A stretch of 64,000 nt of DNA from Siderastrea siderea. Its lineage: Eukaryota > Cnidaria > Anthozoa > Scleractinia > Rhizangiidae. Below are positions 47,263 to 59,506 of the stretch, one piece after another. The DNA is taken from positions 58,252,299 through 58,316,298 of the forward strand of contig OZ034968.1 of the NCBI GenBank assembly GCA_964030785.1. The letters are read 5' to 3'. Each line of letters opens with the position of its first letter. Position 1 is the first letter of the stretch. The position numbers were made by a program, and so were the translations under genes. The notes under the pieces are model-generated. The model was not told where the DNA came from. It saw only the letters and a program-made list of their open reading frames with translations, and did not search any database.

Positions 47263-47546
47263 TAGAGCGGTTTTCAAATGAGTGTCGTAAAACCAAAACC
47301 AAAGCAATTACTCTGACCAATCACAACAGGAACAAAACACAAAATGAACCAATCAGAAATCAAATCAAATACAAGCAATTGGCGCTAAGCGCAGGAAAAC
47401 GCGTGCGAGCGAGTCACGATTGGTTTTGGTTTTACGCCTGATTGGTTGAGAAAGTGGCGCGTTTTTTTAACCAATCAGAGAGCCTAGTAATGCAAAACCA
47501 AAGCAAACACAGCATTACTTTCGACACTCAATTGAAAACTGCTCTA
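47263..47546. mobile_element. Foldback MITE inserted at the microsatellite
   Basis: The ends are tagagcggttttcaaatgag and, inverted, tagagcagttttcaattgag, then 'tgtcg'. 'ttggttttggttttac' and 'gtaaaaccaaaaccaa' are inverted inside. A related left end recurs at 51843 ('gtggttttcaattgtgtgca'). Microsatellite units flank it on both sides. Confidence 0.75.
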
Positions 47547-47854
47547 TCATCATTATTATTATTATTGTTTTTTTTTACAGGGTCCACAATGATACCAGTT
47601 TTTGTAACAGAAGGGGTCTTCCAAAGAAGCTTGCTGAGCTCTCGATGGCCTAATTTTACGGAGTACGTGTTTGCGTAGAATGGGTTGAATCCACTCCTAA
47701 TCAATTAATTGTTTTAAGATCTTTTCTTTCTTTTTTTTCTGTAACAAATATCTACTAACCAGCCACCATCTTGAGGAGAAAGTGTCGGAGAATGTTGGGT
47801 ATGAAGATGTGTTGTGAAAACTACTCTCCTAAATCAAAAATATTTTTGTGCCTA

Positions 47855-50800
47855 TCAATTAGTTAATTCTCCGTCTTCATCTGCTTTCATTCTTGTCATT
47901 AGTTCAAGTAAAGCTCCACAAGCACCAAAGTATCCCTGCCATAAAAAAGAGGTAACATCATATAGTGATAAAGAAAAAGTAGTGAGAATATTGTAATGCA
48001 CTGGATCCCCATTATCTTGTCACAAAAGGGACATCAAAAATCGTTCGAAATAACGGGAGTTCGAGATTTATAAGTGAGAAAATCAACGAGGCCCTGTTTG
48101 GGTAAATTCCGAGAAGCGACATGGCCTAGAAACAGCGACATAAGACAGATGAAATGGCGACAAACGACACAAAGATGGATTGAAACTGCGACAGCGACGA
48201 AGATAAGCGCAAATACAATATTAAAAAAAATACAGACAGGGACATGGCTTCCTCTTCAATATGTGAAACGAATGGTTTTTTAATTCAGACTAGGGACAAA
48301 CGTACCCCCTCTCCCCCCCCAAAAGAAAGGGCCTCATTAGCCAAAGAAAACTTGTTTGGGTTCAACATTACAGGGGATTGAAGATTCCGGGGATCTATTG
48401 TACTTACTTGCTCCAATGCACTGCTTTAGATCAGAACACGATATTAAAAAACACTCTGTCCACTGGTTTATAATAGGGACATTAACCAACAACGACGGAA
48501 ACGCAAAGGAACACGTCATTTTTATTACATTGTGTATTTTGGCCCTTTTATTCTACTTCGCGATTATTCCAACTCGTTTAACTTGTCGGGTGTGGCGGAA
48601 CTATATGGGAAATGAATTCGTAAGGACCGTTCTTACGTTTAGGCGCTTAGAGCTCCTTAGGTTAGGTGGAGAAAGAGGACCTCTCTGAAAACCACTATAT
48701 GTGATTAAAGAGAAATTCATTGTCATGTGTTCCCGTTCTCCAAAACCCCTTATGGTCATTTTGCGTTTTTGTTTTGCAGAGGACAGCAAAGAAATGTCAG
48801 TACCAAAATGAAGAACGCACGTGCAGAGTCACTGTTTCGCTCATTAAAACCTTTTTAACGTTCTTGTTGCCGTCGCCGTCGTGGTTGCTTAAACTCCCAA
48901 ACACTGAGGATGGGTGAGGGGTCAAAAAAAATATTGGCAGTTGGTTCGTGCTTAAATAATCCTCATTTTTGTGGGCGTTTTAGTACATTTTCTGTTCTCA
49001 GTTTCTTACCATCGAGTATTAGGCAGTATGAACTAGCCTTCCACGCTTTTATTTTGGCCCGAAAAAAATACTCCTTTCTTTCCTAAGGTTTAAGATCTCT
49101 TTAACCCAATGTCCAGCCTGTTGATATGGCTGATGCATATGACCACCACATGAGGTCAAGCCCAACTAACAATTGCCAAGGTAAGCAATTTTGAGAGGAA
49201 AACACAACACAAACACAAAAACTTTCTGTTGAGGTTGGTATATCGTCATTGATACGTGGTATTCTCCTTTGTGTCACACTCTTCCTTGCCTTTCCCTTTG
49301 TGTTCGCACTATTCTTTTCAGTTTCTGATAACCAGGCTTGGTCAAACTTAGTAATGTGGCCACCGCAGGGCCAGAGTCCCAGAGCGGTTTAGGGCTGCAG
49401 GGTTCCGGCCTGAAAAAATGCAGGGTTCCAGGACCTTCCAGGGCTCCAAGACAGACAAATCAGGGCCCTAGGGCTCAACTGCCTCTGTTTCATTTAGCCA
49501 GAATCACCATTTTGTCTGAGCATCAAGTAAAGAGAGAGGTTTCGGGCTCCACACTTCACTACGAAACTTTGGGTGCTCCAAGCCTCCAAAGACCCTCCCT
49601 AATTGGGACCTTGGTTACTCCAACCATTGGTGACCAGATTACTGGAGCTTCACTCTGTTCAATAGCCTGAGACCCCACACTACTGCTGAATTTTAAAAGA
49701 AAAAATTTACTTCAATGATGTCAAACTATAAAGGGCACACGTTTAGCACATACCTCACGCTTTAAAAACAGAGCTTTCAAAGTTCCTTTTGACCAATAAT
49801 CCATTGCATAGGCAAGCAGCTTCATGGATATGGTGTTTGTGCGAAGGAAGTTACCAACAAATACAACACGACTTATTTTCTGCAATAAATGCAACATTGT
49901 GTTAATTAGCACATTTGTGAAACATGCCTCTTTCTAGTGATTATGACTGTTCTAATGTGTCTCTTAAACCCTAACAGTGATGAAAATGAAATTTCTCTTT
50001 ACATTAACACTGCTTGTGCAAACATTCAGGTGATGAGAAATATTATAAAGGAAACAATTGCCAAGAATTAGATGTCTTGATATTTAGACAAATTCTCCTT
50101 ACTAGTTCCATACTAAACATATGAAGAACAGTAAGGAGAATATGCATTTTCATATAAGGGCTTAAAGGGTTAACACTCCCCTAGCAGCATGCCTGTTACT
50201 TTGTAAATGGCAAAAATCGTTTTTTTAGGTTATCTTTTATTTAACACATAATTTAAAGCACCTACTTGATTAACAGCACACATCCGTGCAATTGAACCAA
50301 TGTTGTTTGTTATCGTCACTAACATGGCTCTGGCTAAATCTTTGTGATTGACCAATGCTCGGTTCTCTTCACAACTCATCTTTCCAAAACTTCGGACAGA
50401 TAACATACAAAGATTAGAACACATCTTGATCATCTTGATGAGGGTGATGACAATAATAGATTCAATTAGAGTCAATATTTTCACCAATATCTCTTATTGG
50501 TAGAGTCAAATTTCATAACAAGGTTTCACACCAAAAATGCCAATGAAAACCAGCTTAAAAACACTTTTCTATGCTATGAAAAATATATATCATGCTTATT
50601 AACAGGTTATCAAAGTGTGCACAGCTTCTAGTCTACATCACGAATGGTGAGCACAATTAATCTTCATTATTGATATTGGGAAGTAGGGATAGCACAGGGT
50701 TGAGAGCAATCGCCTTCCACCAATGTGGCCTGGGTTTGATTCCGGACTCAGCGTCATATGTTGGTTGAGTTTGTTGTTGGTTCTTGTCCTACAGCTCTAG

Positions 50801-53800
50801 CTCCGAGAGGTTTTCTCCGGGTACTCCAGTTTTCCCCTCTCCTCAAAAACCAACATTTCCAAATTTCAATTTGATCTAGAGGGTCACCCTAATTAAGCTA
50901 CATTGTAGAGTTAGCTTGATGCCACCCTATCTAAACATTGCAATTTATTTTATTTATCATTTATTTTTATAATAACTACATATTAATTACAACAAACTAT
51001 TAACCTGCTTGCCACCAAATCTCCTGGTAAACCAAACTTGGTGTAATCTCCTCCATAAATATCGCGCACAAGTTTGTCAACCTTTGTACTGTCCCCGTCC
51101 TCCGCCATTGAGAGAGCTTCTTCAAATGATGCACAACCAGTCAACAGACAACAAAGGCCAAGAAATGTGCCACCTCCAAGACTACAACAATTCAAAATCA
51201 GAATCTAATGTGAGGTGACAACTGCTTATCATACCTTTCAGTGGCCAGTTTTGGTACAATTTGTAGTGTTGACTGTTTCTGTTGAGTTTCAAAATGTAGC
51301 TTCTCTGGTACTTTAAGCGTGTAGGAGAGAGGGTGTGATAACATGGGAGAATTTTATGGGGACACGAGAAAAAGGAAAATAACATTGTGAGGACACGTGG
51401 TACCCTACATTTAGCCCCAAGAAAGAACAACTTATGGCATATTTCACAATGTTAATAACTAATATAATTATACTGGTAGGCTAGCTCAACAGCAGAGCTC
51501 TTATGACTAGTAAGGAAGATTTAACTGTCAGTAGTATTTTTACCTTGTCCCACTTATTCTTGAGAACTTGTTTGCAGACTCAACAGACAAAATGCTGACT
51601 CCTGATCCAATGTTGACAACAAGATAGGGATAAGGATCATTATCAAAGTCATATGGCACCTTCTCTGCCTTCTCCAGACAGTGCAGGTTGTTCCAGTAGT
51701 AACACTCATTAACGCAGTTGGAATTTATAAAGTGTATGCCATGAATAAGACACTCAAGTTCATCATACTTCACAAGTTGTACACCTAGGACCTGTCATGG
51801 ATTAAGGCAGAAAGAAATTATTGTTTACTGATTAGTCAGAGTGGTTTTCAATTGTGTGCAGTAAAACCAAAATCGATTGAAAAAAAAAAACTAAATTCTG
51901 GCCAATCATAAATCAGATGAACACCACAACACCACAAACTGAGCAGAAATTGAAGCAAATACACTGCTGTTGAATTGTTCCTGTTTATAGCTTCAATAGT
52001 ATAAAATCTTTCTAAACATGAAGGCTCCTTCAGCTCTCATGAATGGAAGCCTCTACCTTAATCAGCTCCTCCATCAATATATGGCCCTGAACCCTTTAAG
52101 CCCTGACAGTGATGAAAATGAAATTTCTCTTTACATCATCACTACTTGTCCAAGCATTCAAGTGATGAGAATATAAGGAGTGATCACCAAGGACCTGATT
52201 AGTTCCATAAGAAATGTGTGGAAAACAGGAAGGAGAAATGCCTTTTTATATCAGGGCTTACAGTCAACGCGGTTCACGCATGAACGCTCCATTCTTCAAA
52301 AAATTTAGTGATTCTTTGAAACTTGGATTCTACATCCGAAACACTATTTTAGTTATTCGAAATTTTTTTGGTTACCTCGTAATAATAATTCAAACTTTCC
52401 GAACAGGACTGAAAAGTTAGTTTTTTTAGCTCAATTTTCCGGTATGTCACGCGTGATATTTTTATTATTTTCAAGCCAGCGCAAAAAATGGCGAGAACAT
52501 AAAGCCGACAAAATAACCCGTAAAGAGAAAATCCTTAGAAAGAAAATCCAAAGGAGTCTCTAATTTTAACAAGGCAACTTATTCTTTGGCTGGAGGTTTC
52601 GTGGCTTAATCGGAAACCCGCAGAAAATATAAACAACAGCCGCCACAATTTTAAACTTGTAACGGTTTTCGCCGTGGTTTGTTGCGGTCTACATAGGTTT
52701 GCACATGATCGGAACATGAAAGTTTAGGTTTCCTAACTCCAAATGGAAAGAAATTCGCTTGGGAGCTTTTAGGATCCTGGTAAACCTTTGCCTTCTAATG
52801 CAAGGAACGAGTAAATCTTTGCCTTCTAATGCAAGTAACGAAATCGTTAACCTTTTCAATGCTGGATTGGGGTTGTTAGATATTCCACAGAACACGAGAG
52901 TGCCAAAAGGAGCTGTTCATAAAATCGTCCAACACTATTCAGTCCACGCGACGACTAAACCATTTTCTTGTTTTCTTGTGGAGGTTAAGATCCTTGATAA
53001 CGGATGACATCCCTGAAGTAGTTGATAAGCACTTCTTCCGAGTACGCCATGTAGACGATTTCTGATGTTACGTGTGACCTTTTGAAGAATCGATTTCGTT
53101 CATTGAAAAAAAATCGTTATCTTTCAATCTATCTACAAGAATACGTTTATCCAATTAAAGAAAGGAATGCGCACGTGAAGAATGCAATCTTCATTAAATG
53201 ACCGTTCATGCGTGAAGCGCGTTGACTGTAAGGCCGCGGGTGAGAAACTAAGTCATCAGCATTCACTTATTTAAAGCGTATGCACGGAGTGCGACGAATG
53301 ATAGCGACATTGTGCGAAATATTCATGAAGAGGCTCTTCAGTAAAACTTTCAGTTTCTGAATCAATAATTGCACGTGCGTTAAATCGTGTGCTACGGAGT
53401 TGTGACTTTTAAGCATTTTTAAACAAAAAATATTGTCAAGTCCAACTTTTTTTACGTTCAAACGTTAATGTGTGGTTCCAGAAAATATCCATACCCCCCA
53501 CCACGGAGGGAATTGGAAATTCCGCAGGGGTGGGGGGGTCAAAAACCCAGGAAAATCCAGAAGAGAGGGGGGGTTAAACGGATAAATTACTTTCCAGAGA
53601 GTCAACTTCGATTTATTCCGATGTAAGCTGCAGGTAAAGTTCGAAAATTACTACTTACCGAATTTGTAGATCTTTATTGTGGAATTAAATTAGTTTAACT
53701 GCTAAGTAAACACTTTTGTTAACCGTAAAACAGGTATTCTTTCTCCCAAAGGCACTTTGGAAGCGATATTGGGGCGGAAACGAAATAAACATCGTCGTTG

Positions 53801-56800
53801 CGTAGAAGTAGCCGCCATTACTCGTTACCAGTCTTCGAGAAGACAGCAACACATACCAGGAGTGGTTACATTTACTTATCGAGACGACGATCCTTCAACG
53901 AAATGCCTGCGTCGTCTAAAGAACCGAAATTTTAAGCTTGCCTTCGCGATTGACGTTAATTATAAGAGTTGTTTATGAACAATCAGTCCGTCCTTTTTAA
54001 CTCCCCTATGTGGCAACTGGCAAGCGAAGCGCGATCTCATTGACTCGTAGAAGTCGTGTTTTGCTAAGCTCAGCAACGAGAATATTTATTGCGAAGTACA
54101 AGTGTCACCAAATACGTTTACTGGCTTTCTTGCTACTCTTGCACCTTCAAGTAACGGGCTCTTAACTGAGGGCTGGTATGCAGGGTAACGACTTTAGAGA
54201 ACTCAATATTCGTTATTCTTTTTATTTTGATCATTTCCCCTTAATTTTGTTTGTGCGTTTTCTTTGTTCATGATCGCGTTCATGTTGAAGTAACGTTTAT
54301 CAGCAACACTGCATCTTTTCGAGCGAATTCTTCAATTAAAACGAACGTTTTACGTGCTTTTGTCAAGGTAATTTTACAGATACCTAGTATATCTGTTTGA
54401 CGTAGAGAAGAACAGTTTGGTATTGGTAAGATAATATGTTATGAGTAAGCTATGACTATGTACGTTATTATTTTAAACGCTAATAAATAGTATAAACACG
54501 TCCTACGATAATCGGAACGGCTTAGCTTCACTTAAATTTGGATCATTTGCTTCATTTTTAACACTCTCCCTTCTTGAACGAAATTTTCCAGAGGGGTTGG
54601 GGGGGTGTTTGACAAACTGGAAAATCCGGAGGGATGGGGGGGTTATACCTTACTTCAAAAAACGGAAAATCCGGAGAGGAGGGGGGTCCTAAGTGAAATT
54701 CCCTCCGTGGTGGGGGTATGGATATTTTCTGGAACCACACAATAGAAACTTTTGAGAAGTTTTCCAAAAAACAAAGCAAAAATTAAAATAATACTCCTTG
54801 TAGCTAACATAGAACTTCGGAAAAGCTTATCTTATTCAATCCAAATATTTGCAATCTCTAAATTGCAACGTATTGTTCTTTTCTGGACAGTGAACAATAG
54901 CTGTTAGAATTGAATTTCCATAATTAGCATAATCTTACCTAAACATTCGTGTTTATTCGGTAAGCCTTCGCAAGCCCTAAAACCACCAATTTTGTGTCCA
55001 AGAATACAGCGCGGATATAGAATTTCCTGAACTGACACAACAGAGAGGTAAAATAGGTGTGTTGTAGGTTGACACAACAGAAGCACTTTTTTAAAACGGA
55101 CTTTTTAACAGAATTTGAAGGCTTCAAATTTGAAGAAGGACGATTTTATTGATTTAAAGGCTTATAACTTTCAGTGGAACTTGAAATCACAAAATCAGCT
55201 TCTGTTGTGACACAATAGAGGTTTTAACTGATCTATGAGTGGTAAAATCAAGAAGTGTTGTCTTCTCCACGAGGAGAAAACTTGGACACGGAGTCGCGTT
55301 TTACAAAATCTTAACTTTGGGAGCTTAAAGCATTGCAAAGAAGGGCAATCTATCAAACCAAAAGCAACCTTGTTGCACTTCCACCATCGTCCAAGCTCTC
55401 TGTTAAGTTTAAACGGAATCGGCTCCCAAACGTTCAAGACATAATGTTTTTCAGCATAAGACCTCCACCAAACTTTTGCTTTATAAATTTATTCATGAGC
55501 AGCTTGTCACCCGCGGCCTTAAAGGGTTAATCCAACCACCTCGTTAATACAACAATCCTTTTATAGCTTTATTAAAAGCCCCACCTCTCTATGAAATCCC
55601 CCCTTCTGATAATATCCACCTCTCTCAAATAGAGACCTGAAATTAATAGATTTCAGCTGCTTGATAATAGAGCTTCTACAGTACCTTAGTACAAATCTCT
55701 AAAGGATCCTAGTCAGAGGATTTTGTAGGATCCTCCCCAGCATCCTAAATGGCAATAATCCTCATCATAATTTATAAGATTCTATGGGATTACTCAGCAT
55801 CCTGTACTGAGATCTTAAGGGATCCTGCATAGGATCCTACTTAGGATCTTCAATGTCATCCAAATCCAGGATCCTCTAGGATCCTGCAGGACCTTAAAGG
55901 GACAGTGTCACGGGGAGTTTCCTCGCGTTTCGCCAAAACTTCGCTGAAATTGAGATTAAATGCCTTCACTCACACACACAATGCTCCTGGATCATCAAGA
56001 GGGAGATATCAAGTGAAGTTTTGCAAGCAGAGCAAACCATAGTAAGCTTTCAAGGAGTTTTGCAAGATACAAGCACAGAATTTGAAAACATTCGCCAGAG
56101 GTTTTCAAAATGTAATCCACTTCCATCTTGGCCATCCGTGGCCAAAGAAACTTAGTAATAGCTTCACTGAATTAGTATGGTGTCTGAACAAGAAAATGAC
56201 TAATATTTTTAGGCTTTCATATATGTTAATGTGAGTATTGGCTTTTCAGTGGGGTCAAACGCGAGCAAAATCCTCGTGATACTGCCCCTTTAATATGATC
56301 CAATAATAAGACCCTAGATTACGATCCTGTAAGATCCTTTAAGGGTCCTATTAGAATCCTGTGTAAGATTTCTACCAGGTTAAGTACATGTAACTTTAAC
56401 ACTGTTTTAGAATCATACCTCTCTGAAGTCTTTTTCAAACTTGAAAGCCCCTCCACCCGTTGCACACACCTTGTTATTCAGTACAGAAGCATTTAACTCC
56501 TTTGCAAGTAAAAGAAATTTGCCAACAACGTCTGTTGGAAACCTAATAAAATGGAGATGACCTTCTCTTTCTCCCAGCACCACACTCTTCATGGCTAACT
56601 TTTCATCTCTAGTTCCAGTATCACCATAATGTATGTTAGACTTTATAAAATCCTGCATAGCCTCTAAGCCAATTTTTTCTTGTCCTTCGCAGTTTGTTTG
56701 AGAATTGCATGGCTCAAAATAAACCAGTTTGACCAAGCTTCCTCCAATGTCAAGTCCAAAGCAGGGAAGTCGTGCTAAAAGAAGGATACATAATGTTAAC

Positions 56801-58265
56801 TCTTAACAACATCTCAATGAACTGCAATCTATTGTGAGTAACTATTAAGTCAAATAAAAAAGCTAATCAATTGCATTTGTAAGTGCACGGTCACACGTTG
56901 CAGAGTACAATGACATAATAACAACAACAAAATAAATGGTACAGAACAATGAACAGCACCACAGGAAATCAAAAGCTTTCATTTGAATGGTCACACTTTA
57001 GGATTCCATCCACAGACTAAAAAGTTAGAACCACCTTGTCCAGCATAATAATTAAAAGTCCAACAAAAAAGTACACTGCTCAGTACCTTTCATTCAATGG
57101 TCATACTTTAACTGGGATTTTATCTACAGGCTCAAAACTTAGACGTTCTACAGCATAATAATCAACACTCCCACAGAAAAGTACTGCTCAGAGGCTTTCC
57201 GTAAAATAACCACAACAGAACCTTAATCCACAGTCACTAAAAAGTTAGAACCACCTTGGACAGAATGATAAATAGCACCCCTAGAAAGCACTGCTCAATA
57301 GCTTTCATTTGAAGGCCACACTAGTACATAAGTATTTCATCCACACACTTACAAGTCAGAACCACCTTGTACAGCATGATAAACAGCACCACAAGGAACA
57401 AAACGCCCTTGAAGTAGCTTTCATTTCAAGGGTCACGAAAGATTTCGTCCACAGACTCACAACTTGAAACCACCGTGTACTGAGCATAACAAACAGTACC
57501 ACAGACAAGTTACATGTAGCTTCAATACAGTCAGCTTTACTTTCTTCTGAATCATGGTCATTTAACAATAAAACGTTTCACCCAAAGTATCAAAAGTTAG
57601 ACCACATATACTTACATGACTCCAGACTGAAGAAAAGAATAAAATGGATTTTGAGGTTATTCACAAGTTTCCTTAACTACTCATAATGAGTTCAACCTGT
57701 ATGGTTGTCAAGGATGTTAATAGAGCAACACAGCAAGCGTTAATTTTTATCATAGAATCAGCATTGTGAAGACTACATGAGCTAGTGCATATCCATTTTA
57801 TTTAGTATCATCCAAAACTGATCCCCATGTAAGGTGTACTATATGACACTTTATTATAATTATAGACAAGAGTGTTTTAGTAGAAAATAGACCACTCATT
57901 TCCCCTCAATTCATACGAATCTACATCTGGGACTCGAGTAGCATATTTTTCACATCCTCACTAGTGAGGATATCGATGACAACATTTCCCGCTTTCATAC
58001 TGTTGTTTGTGCAAAAATACTCTTGTCTATATAATAAAAAGAAACTTACACGACGGCTTGAAGACATGAACTTTATTTTCTCGTGGTAAAAAACACTATT
58101 TTACCACTCGAAAATAGAATTCATATCTTCACGCCGCCGTGTAATATCCTCTATGAATTTGGCTTTTACAAAATAATGTTAACAAAACCACTGCATATTC
58201 TGGGTGTGGTTATATTACAAGAGCAAGCAGGTTAAATTAATGCAGTACTTACAGAAAATCCTCAT
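47855..58265 (-). CDS. PANK: Pantothenate kinase (PANK1/2/3 type)
   Basis: Seven minus-strand exons join in phase: 58265-58253, 56774-56419, 51791-51544, 51181-51005, 50389-50266, 49879-49754 and 47935-47855. They encode 374 aa; human PANK3 is 370. The enzyme phosphorylates pantothenate with ATP, the first and rate-setting step of CoA synthesis. The N-terminal [16 protein letters not shown] phosphate loop, [14 protein letters not shown], the KYDELECL catalytic region, [62 protein letters not shown] and GYFGACGAL are all present, so it should be active. It lacks the C-terminal DUF89 phosphatase of PANK4. The first exon is only 13 coding bases (MRIF plus one base), with a clear GTAAGT donor and a TTTTAG just before the ATG; an untranslated exon probably lies upstream near 59.1 kb. 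Which vertebrate paralogue is closest cannot be decided. Confidence 0.93.
49975..50172. mobile_element. Short dispersed element in PANK intron 5
   Basis: Bounded by 'aaaccctaacagtgatgaaa' and 'agggcttaaagggttaac'. The same sequence starts at 52092 ('aaccctttaagccctgacag'). Ends resemble the inverted pair aaccctttaagccc / gggcttaaagggtt. Confidence 0.55.
50686..50950 (+). mobile_element. tRNA-derived SINE in PANK intron 4
   Basis: The A-box-like 'tagcacagggttgagagca' and B-box-like 'ctgggtttgattcc' form a tRNA-type head. They are followed by 'gagaggttttctccgggtac', 'tcctcaaaaaccaacattt' and an AT-rich tail. This is a different family from the 1.1-kb SINE. Confidence 0.7.
52092..52260. mobile_element. 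Copy of the 49.98-kb element, abutting a second element
   Basis: It shares 'gtgatgaaaatgaaatttct' and 'ctttacat' with 49.98 kb and ends 'tatcagggctta', exactly where the 52261 element starts. Confidence 0.55.
52261..53228. mobile_element. 968-bp TIR element with TA target duplication
   Basis: The termini cagtcaacgcggttcacgca and, inverted, cagtcaacgcgcttcacgca pair over about 26 bp. TA flanks both ends. It is Tc1/mariner-like by its TA duplication. The ORF at 52759-53007 shows no transposase motif, so it is probably non-autonomous. It lies in PANK intron 2, downstream of exon 2 in transcript order. Confidence 0.7.
53469..54741. mobile_element. 1.27-kb element with foldback ends, 'ttccag' family
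   Basis: The left end tgtgtggttccagaaaatat and its reverse complement at the right close the element, with 'ccataccccccaccacggag'-type blocks inverted inside. The shorter relatives at 23.4 and 30.1 kb lack most of the interior. The interior carries G-runs near both ends and a 73-codon ORF with no domain. Confidence 0.65.
54742..55700. other. PANK intron 2, non-coding
   Basis: AT-rich sequence with 'gacacaacaga' repeated at 55035 and 55072 and 'cacaatagag' at 55210. 'cccgcggccttaaagggtta' at about 55511 resembles an end of the 52-kb element. No exon found. Confidence 0.4.
55700..56375. repeat. AGGATCCT minisatellite, second block
   Basis: AGGATCCT-type octamers recur on both sides of an inserted element (55898-56289). 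'catcctaaatggcaataatc' is shared with the 29.3-kb block, and the right edge 'gatttctaccagg' is shared too. It is in PANK intron 2, about 40 bp from exon 2. Confidence 0.75.
55898..56289. mobile_element. 392-bp piggyBac-type MITE (TTAA target)
   Basis: TTAA lies at 55894-55897 and 56290-56293. The inverted termini are AGGGACAGTGTCACGGGGA and, inverted, AGGGGCAGTATCACGAGGA. TTAA duplications are diagnostic of piggyBac-superfamily elements. It is non-coding and splits the AGGATCCT minisatellite, so it is younger than that array. Confidence 0.8.
56960..57600. repeat. 108-bp tandem repeat, about five diverged units, in PANK intron 1
   Basis: 'gctttcatttgaatggtcac', 'atccacagact', 'aaagttagaaccaccttg' and 'acagcataataa' recur; the 'ccaccttg' block falls at 57031, 57254, 57362 and 57470 (108-bp spacing, with a degenerate unit at about 57146). 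A single relative is at 22365-22475. Confidence 0.75.
57863..58030. mobile_element. Small foldback MITE, TA target
   Basis: The ends tagacaagagtgttt and, inverted, tagacaagagtattt lie next to TA on both sides. It is in PANK intron 1. Confidence 0.6.
58047..58143. repeat. 97-bp near-perfect hairpin in PANK intron 1
   Basis: 'tacacgacggcttgaagaca' pairs with 'tcttcacgccgccgtgta', and the pairing continues through 'ttattttctcgtggtaaaa' to the loop, with a stem of about 44 bp and few mismatches. It is 110 bp from the first coding exon. It could be a very short MITE or a small-RNA source. Confidence 0.6.
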
Positions 58266-59097
58266 TCTAAAATTTGTCAGTGAATGGTTTTTGTTTTGTT
58301 TTGTTTTCTTTTTTTCTTTCACCTGATAGCAGTCCAGACACCAAGACAACAACCACAACCAGAGTTCAATTGAATTGTCCAAGTTTCCTACAGCCCTGTA
58401 TTATTAATTATCATTGTTTTGTTTTCATTTGGATATTTCAACTCTCAAGGGTATTAAGTTTATATGGTAATGACATAATGCTAATCTGTCTTAATTAATA
58501 TTTAAACAAACAGGTCCATGTACTATAAGCATAAGAAACAGGTACCTAAGAAAATTATCTATAACTTTTTAATAATAATAATAATGATAATAATAATAAT
58601 AAACAGCTTTTTGTATACAGGGATCAATAATAGAATGCCAATAGGGGCTATTAATATTAATTCTATTTTTGTTCCAGTTTACTTATATTGTGCATATTTA
58701 TAACTTGTGTTACATAACATGCAGCCTCATGGTGGAAAATCACTTAGTCATTCGAGAACTGGAGTTTCCTTTTTTAAAAGTTAGTGAATGGGGGATATAA
58801 GCTCAATAAATTACGCCTCATCTGGTCCCCAGTTTTTGGCTAGTCTGCAGTCTGTTTACTCAATGTTATACACCGAAACAATAGTGAGTTGTATGGCTTC
58901 AAAAAGTAGTAACCTTAAATTTAACTAGATACATCAGATCATACTTTCATAGTCTTCCAATTCTATCACGAGGTTCTTCCATTTAATAGCTGATCAGTTT
59001 GTCAACATACTTCTAAAATATTATATCTTAACTAACCTTTACTGTTCATTCCAGATCCTCGGGGTAACAGGAGTTATTTTTTCTTTTTGCACTCACC

Positions 59098-59506
59098 GAA
59101 GACCACGCCACGTCAAATTCCGCGTTACGTCACGAAATATTGTCCAAAGTTTACAAAGTTCGAAAATTCGTTCGTCCACAGGCCAAATAAAGTGCGGGTC
59201 ATTCTTGAATAACTGGAATCCTAAAAAAACATCGTTGGGGCTCCGAAAACCTTCTTAAGTTCACAAGATGGATAATGTAACCAAAGATGCAAGCACAATA
59301 TGCAAAGATGAATTTGAATTAGTAAATATTTAAGACACCTCTGTCGTTCTTTTCTACTGTTTTCTATCAATCTTCTATCAACAGGTGACAGGTTTCTCGT
59401 AAAACTTTGGTCTGCGGTATTACAACTGCGATGATTTTGGTTGTGTAGGCGGCACGAACTGTCTCAAGAGAAGGGAAAATTACCCACAATTCTTTCACCG
59501 GGAAGC
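59098..59506. promoter_or_regulatory. Probable shared promoter region of PANK and the 59.5-kb gene
   Basis: A minus-strand splice donor (TTCG|GTGAGT) at 59097 would end an untranslated first PANK exon. A plus-strand gene starts at 59507. Between them lies a CRE-like TTACGTCA (59125-59132). No TATA box is seen. Confidence 0.4.

Noticed and set aside
47055..47441. Leu/Ser-rich 128-codon ORF and its Ile- and Asn-rich shadows
   Set aside because: All are translations of the (ATT)n/(ATTATC)n microsatellite in different frames.
48356..48688. 110-codon ORF with a hydrophobic stretch
   Set aside because: Although [15 protein letters not shown] looks membrane-like, there is no family match, no splice support, and it is antisense to PANK in its last intron.
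49338..49670. 110-codon ORF in PANK intron 6
   Set aside because: Low-complexity 'cagggttcc/agggctcc' repeats; no domain; lies antisense in a well-defined intron.
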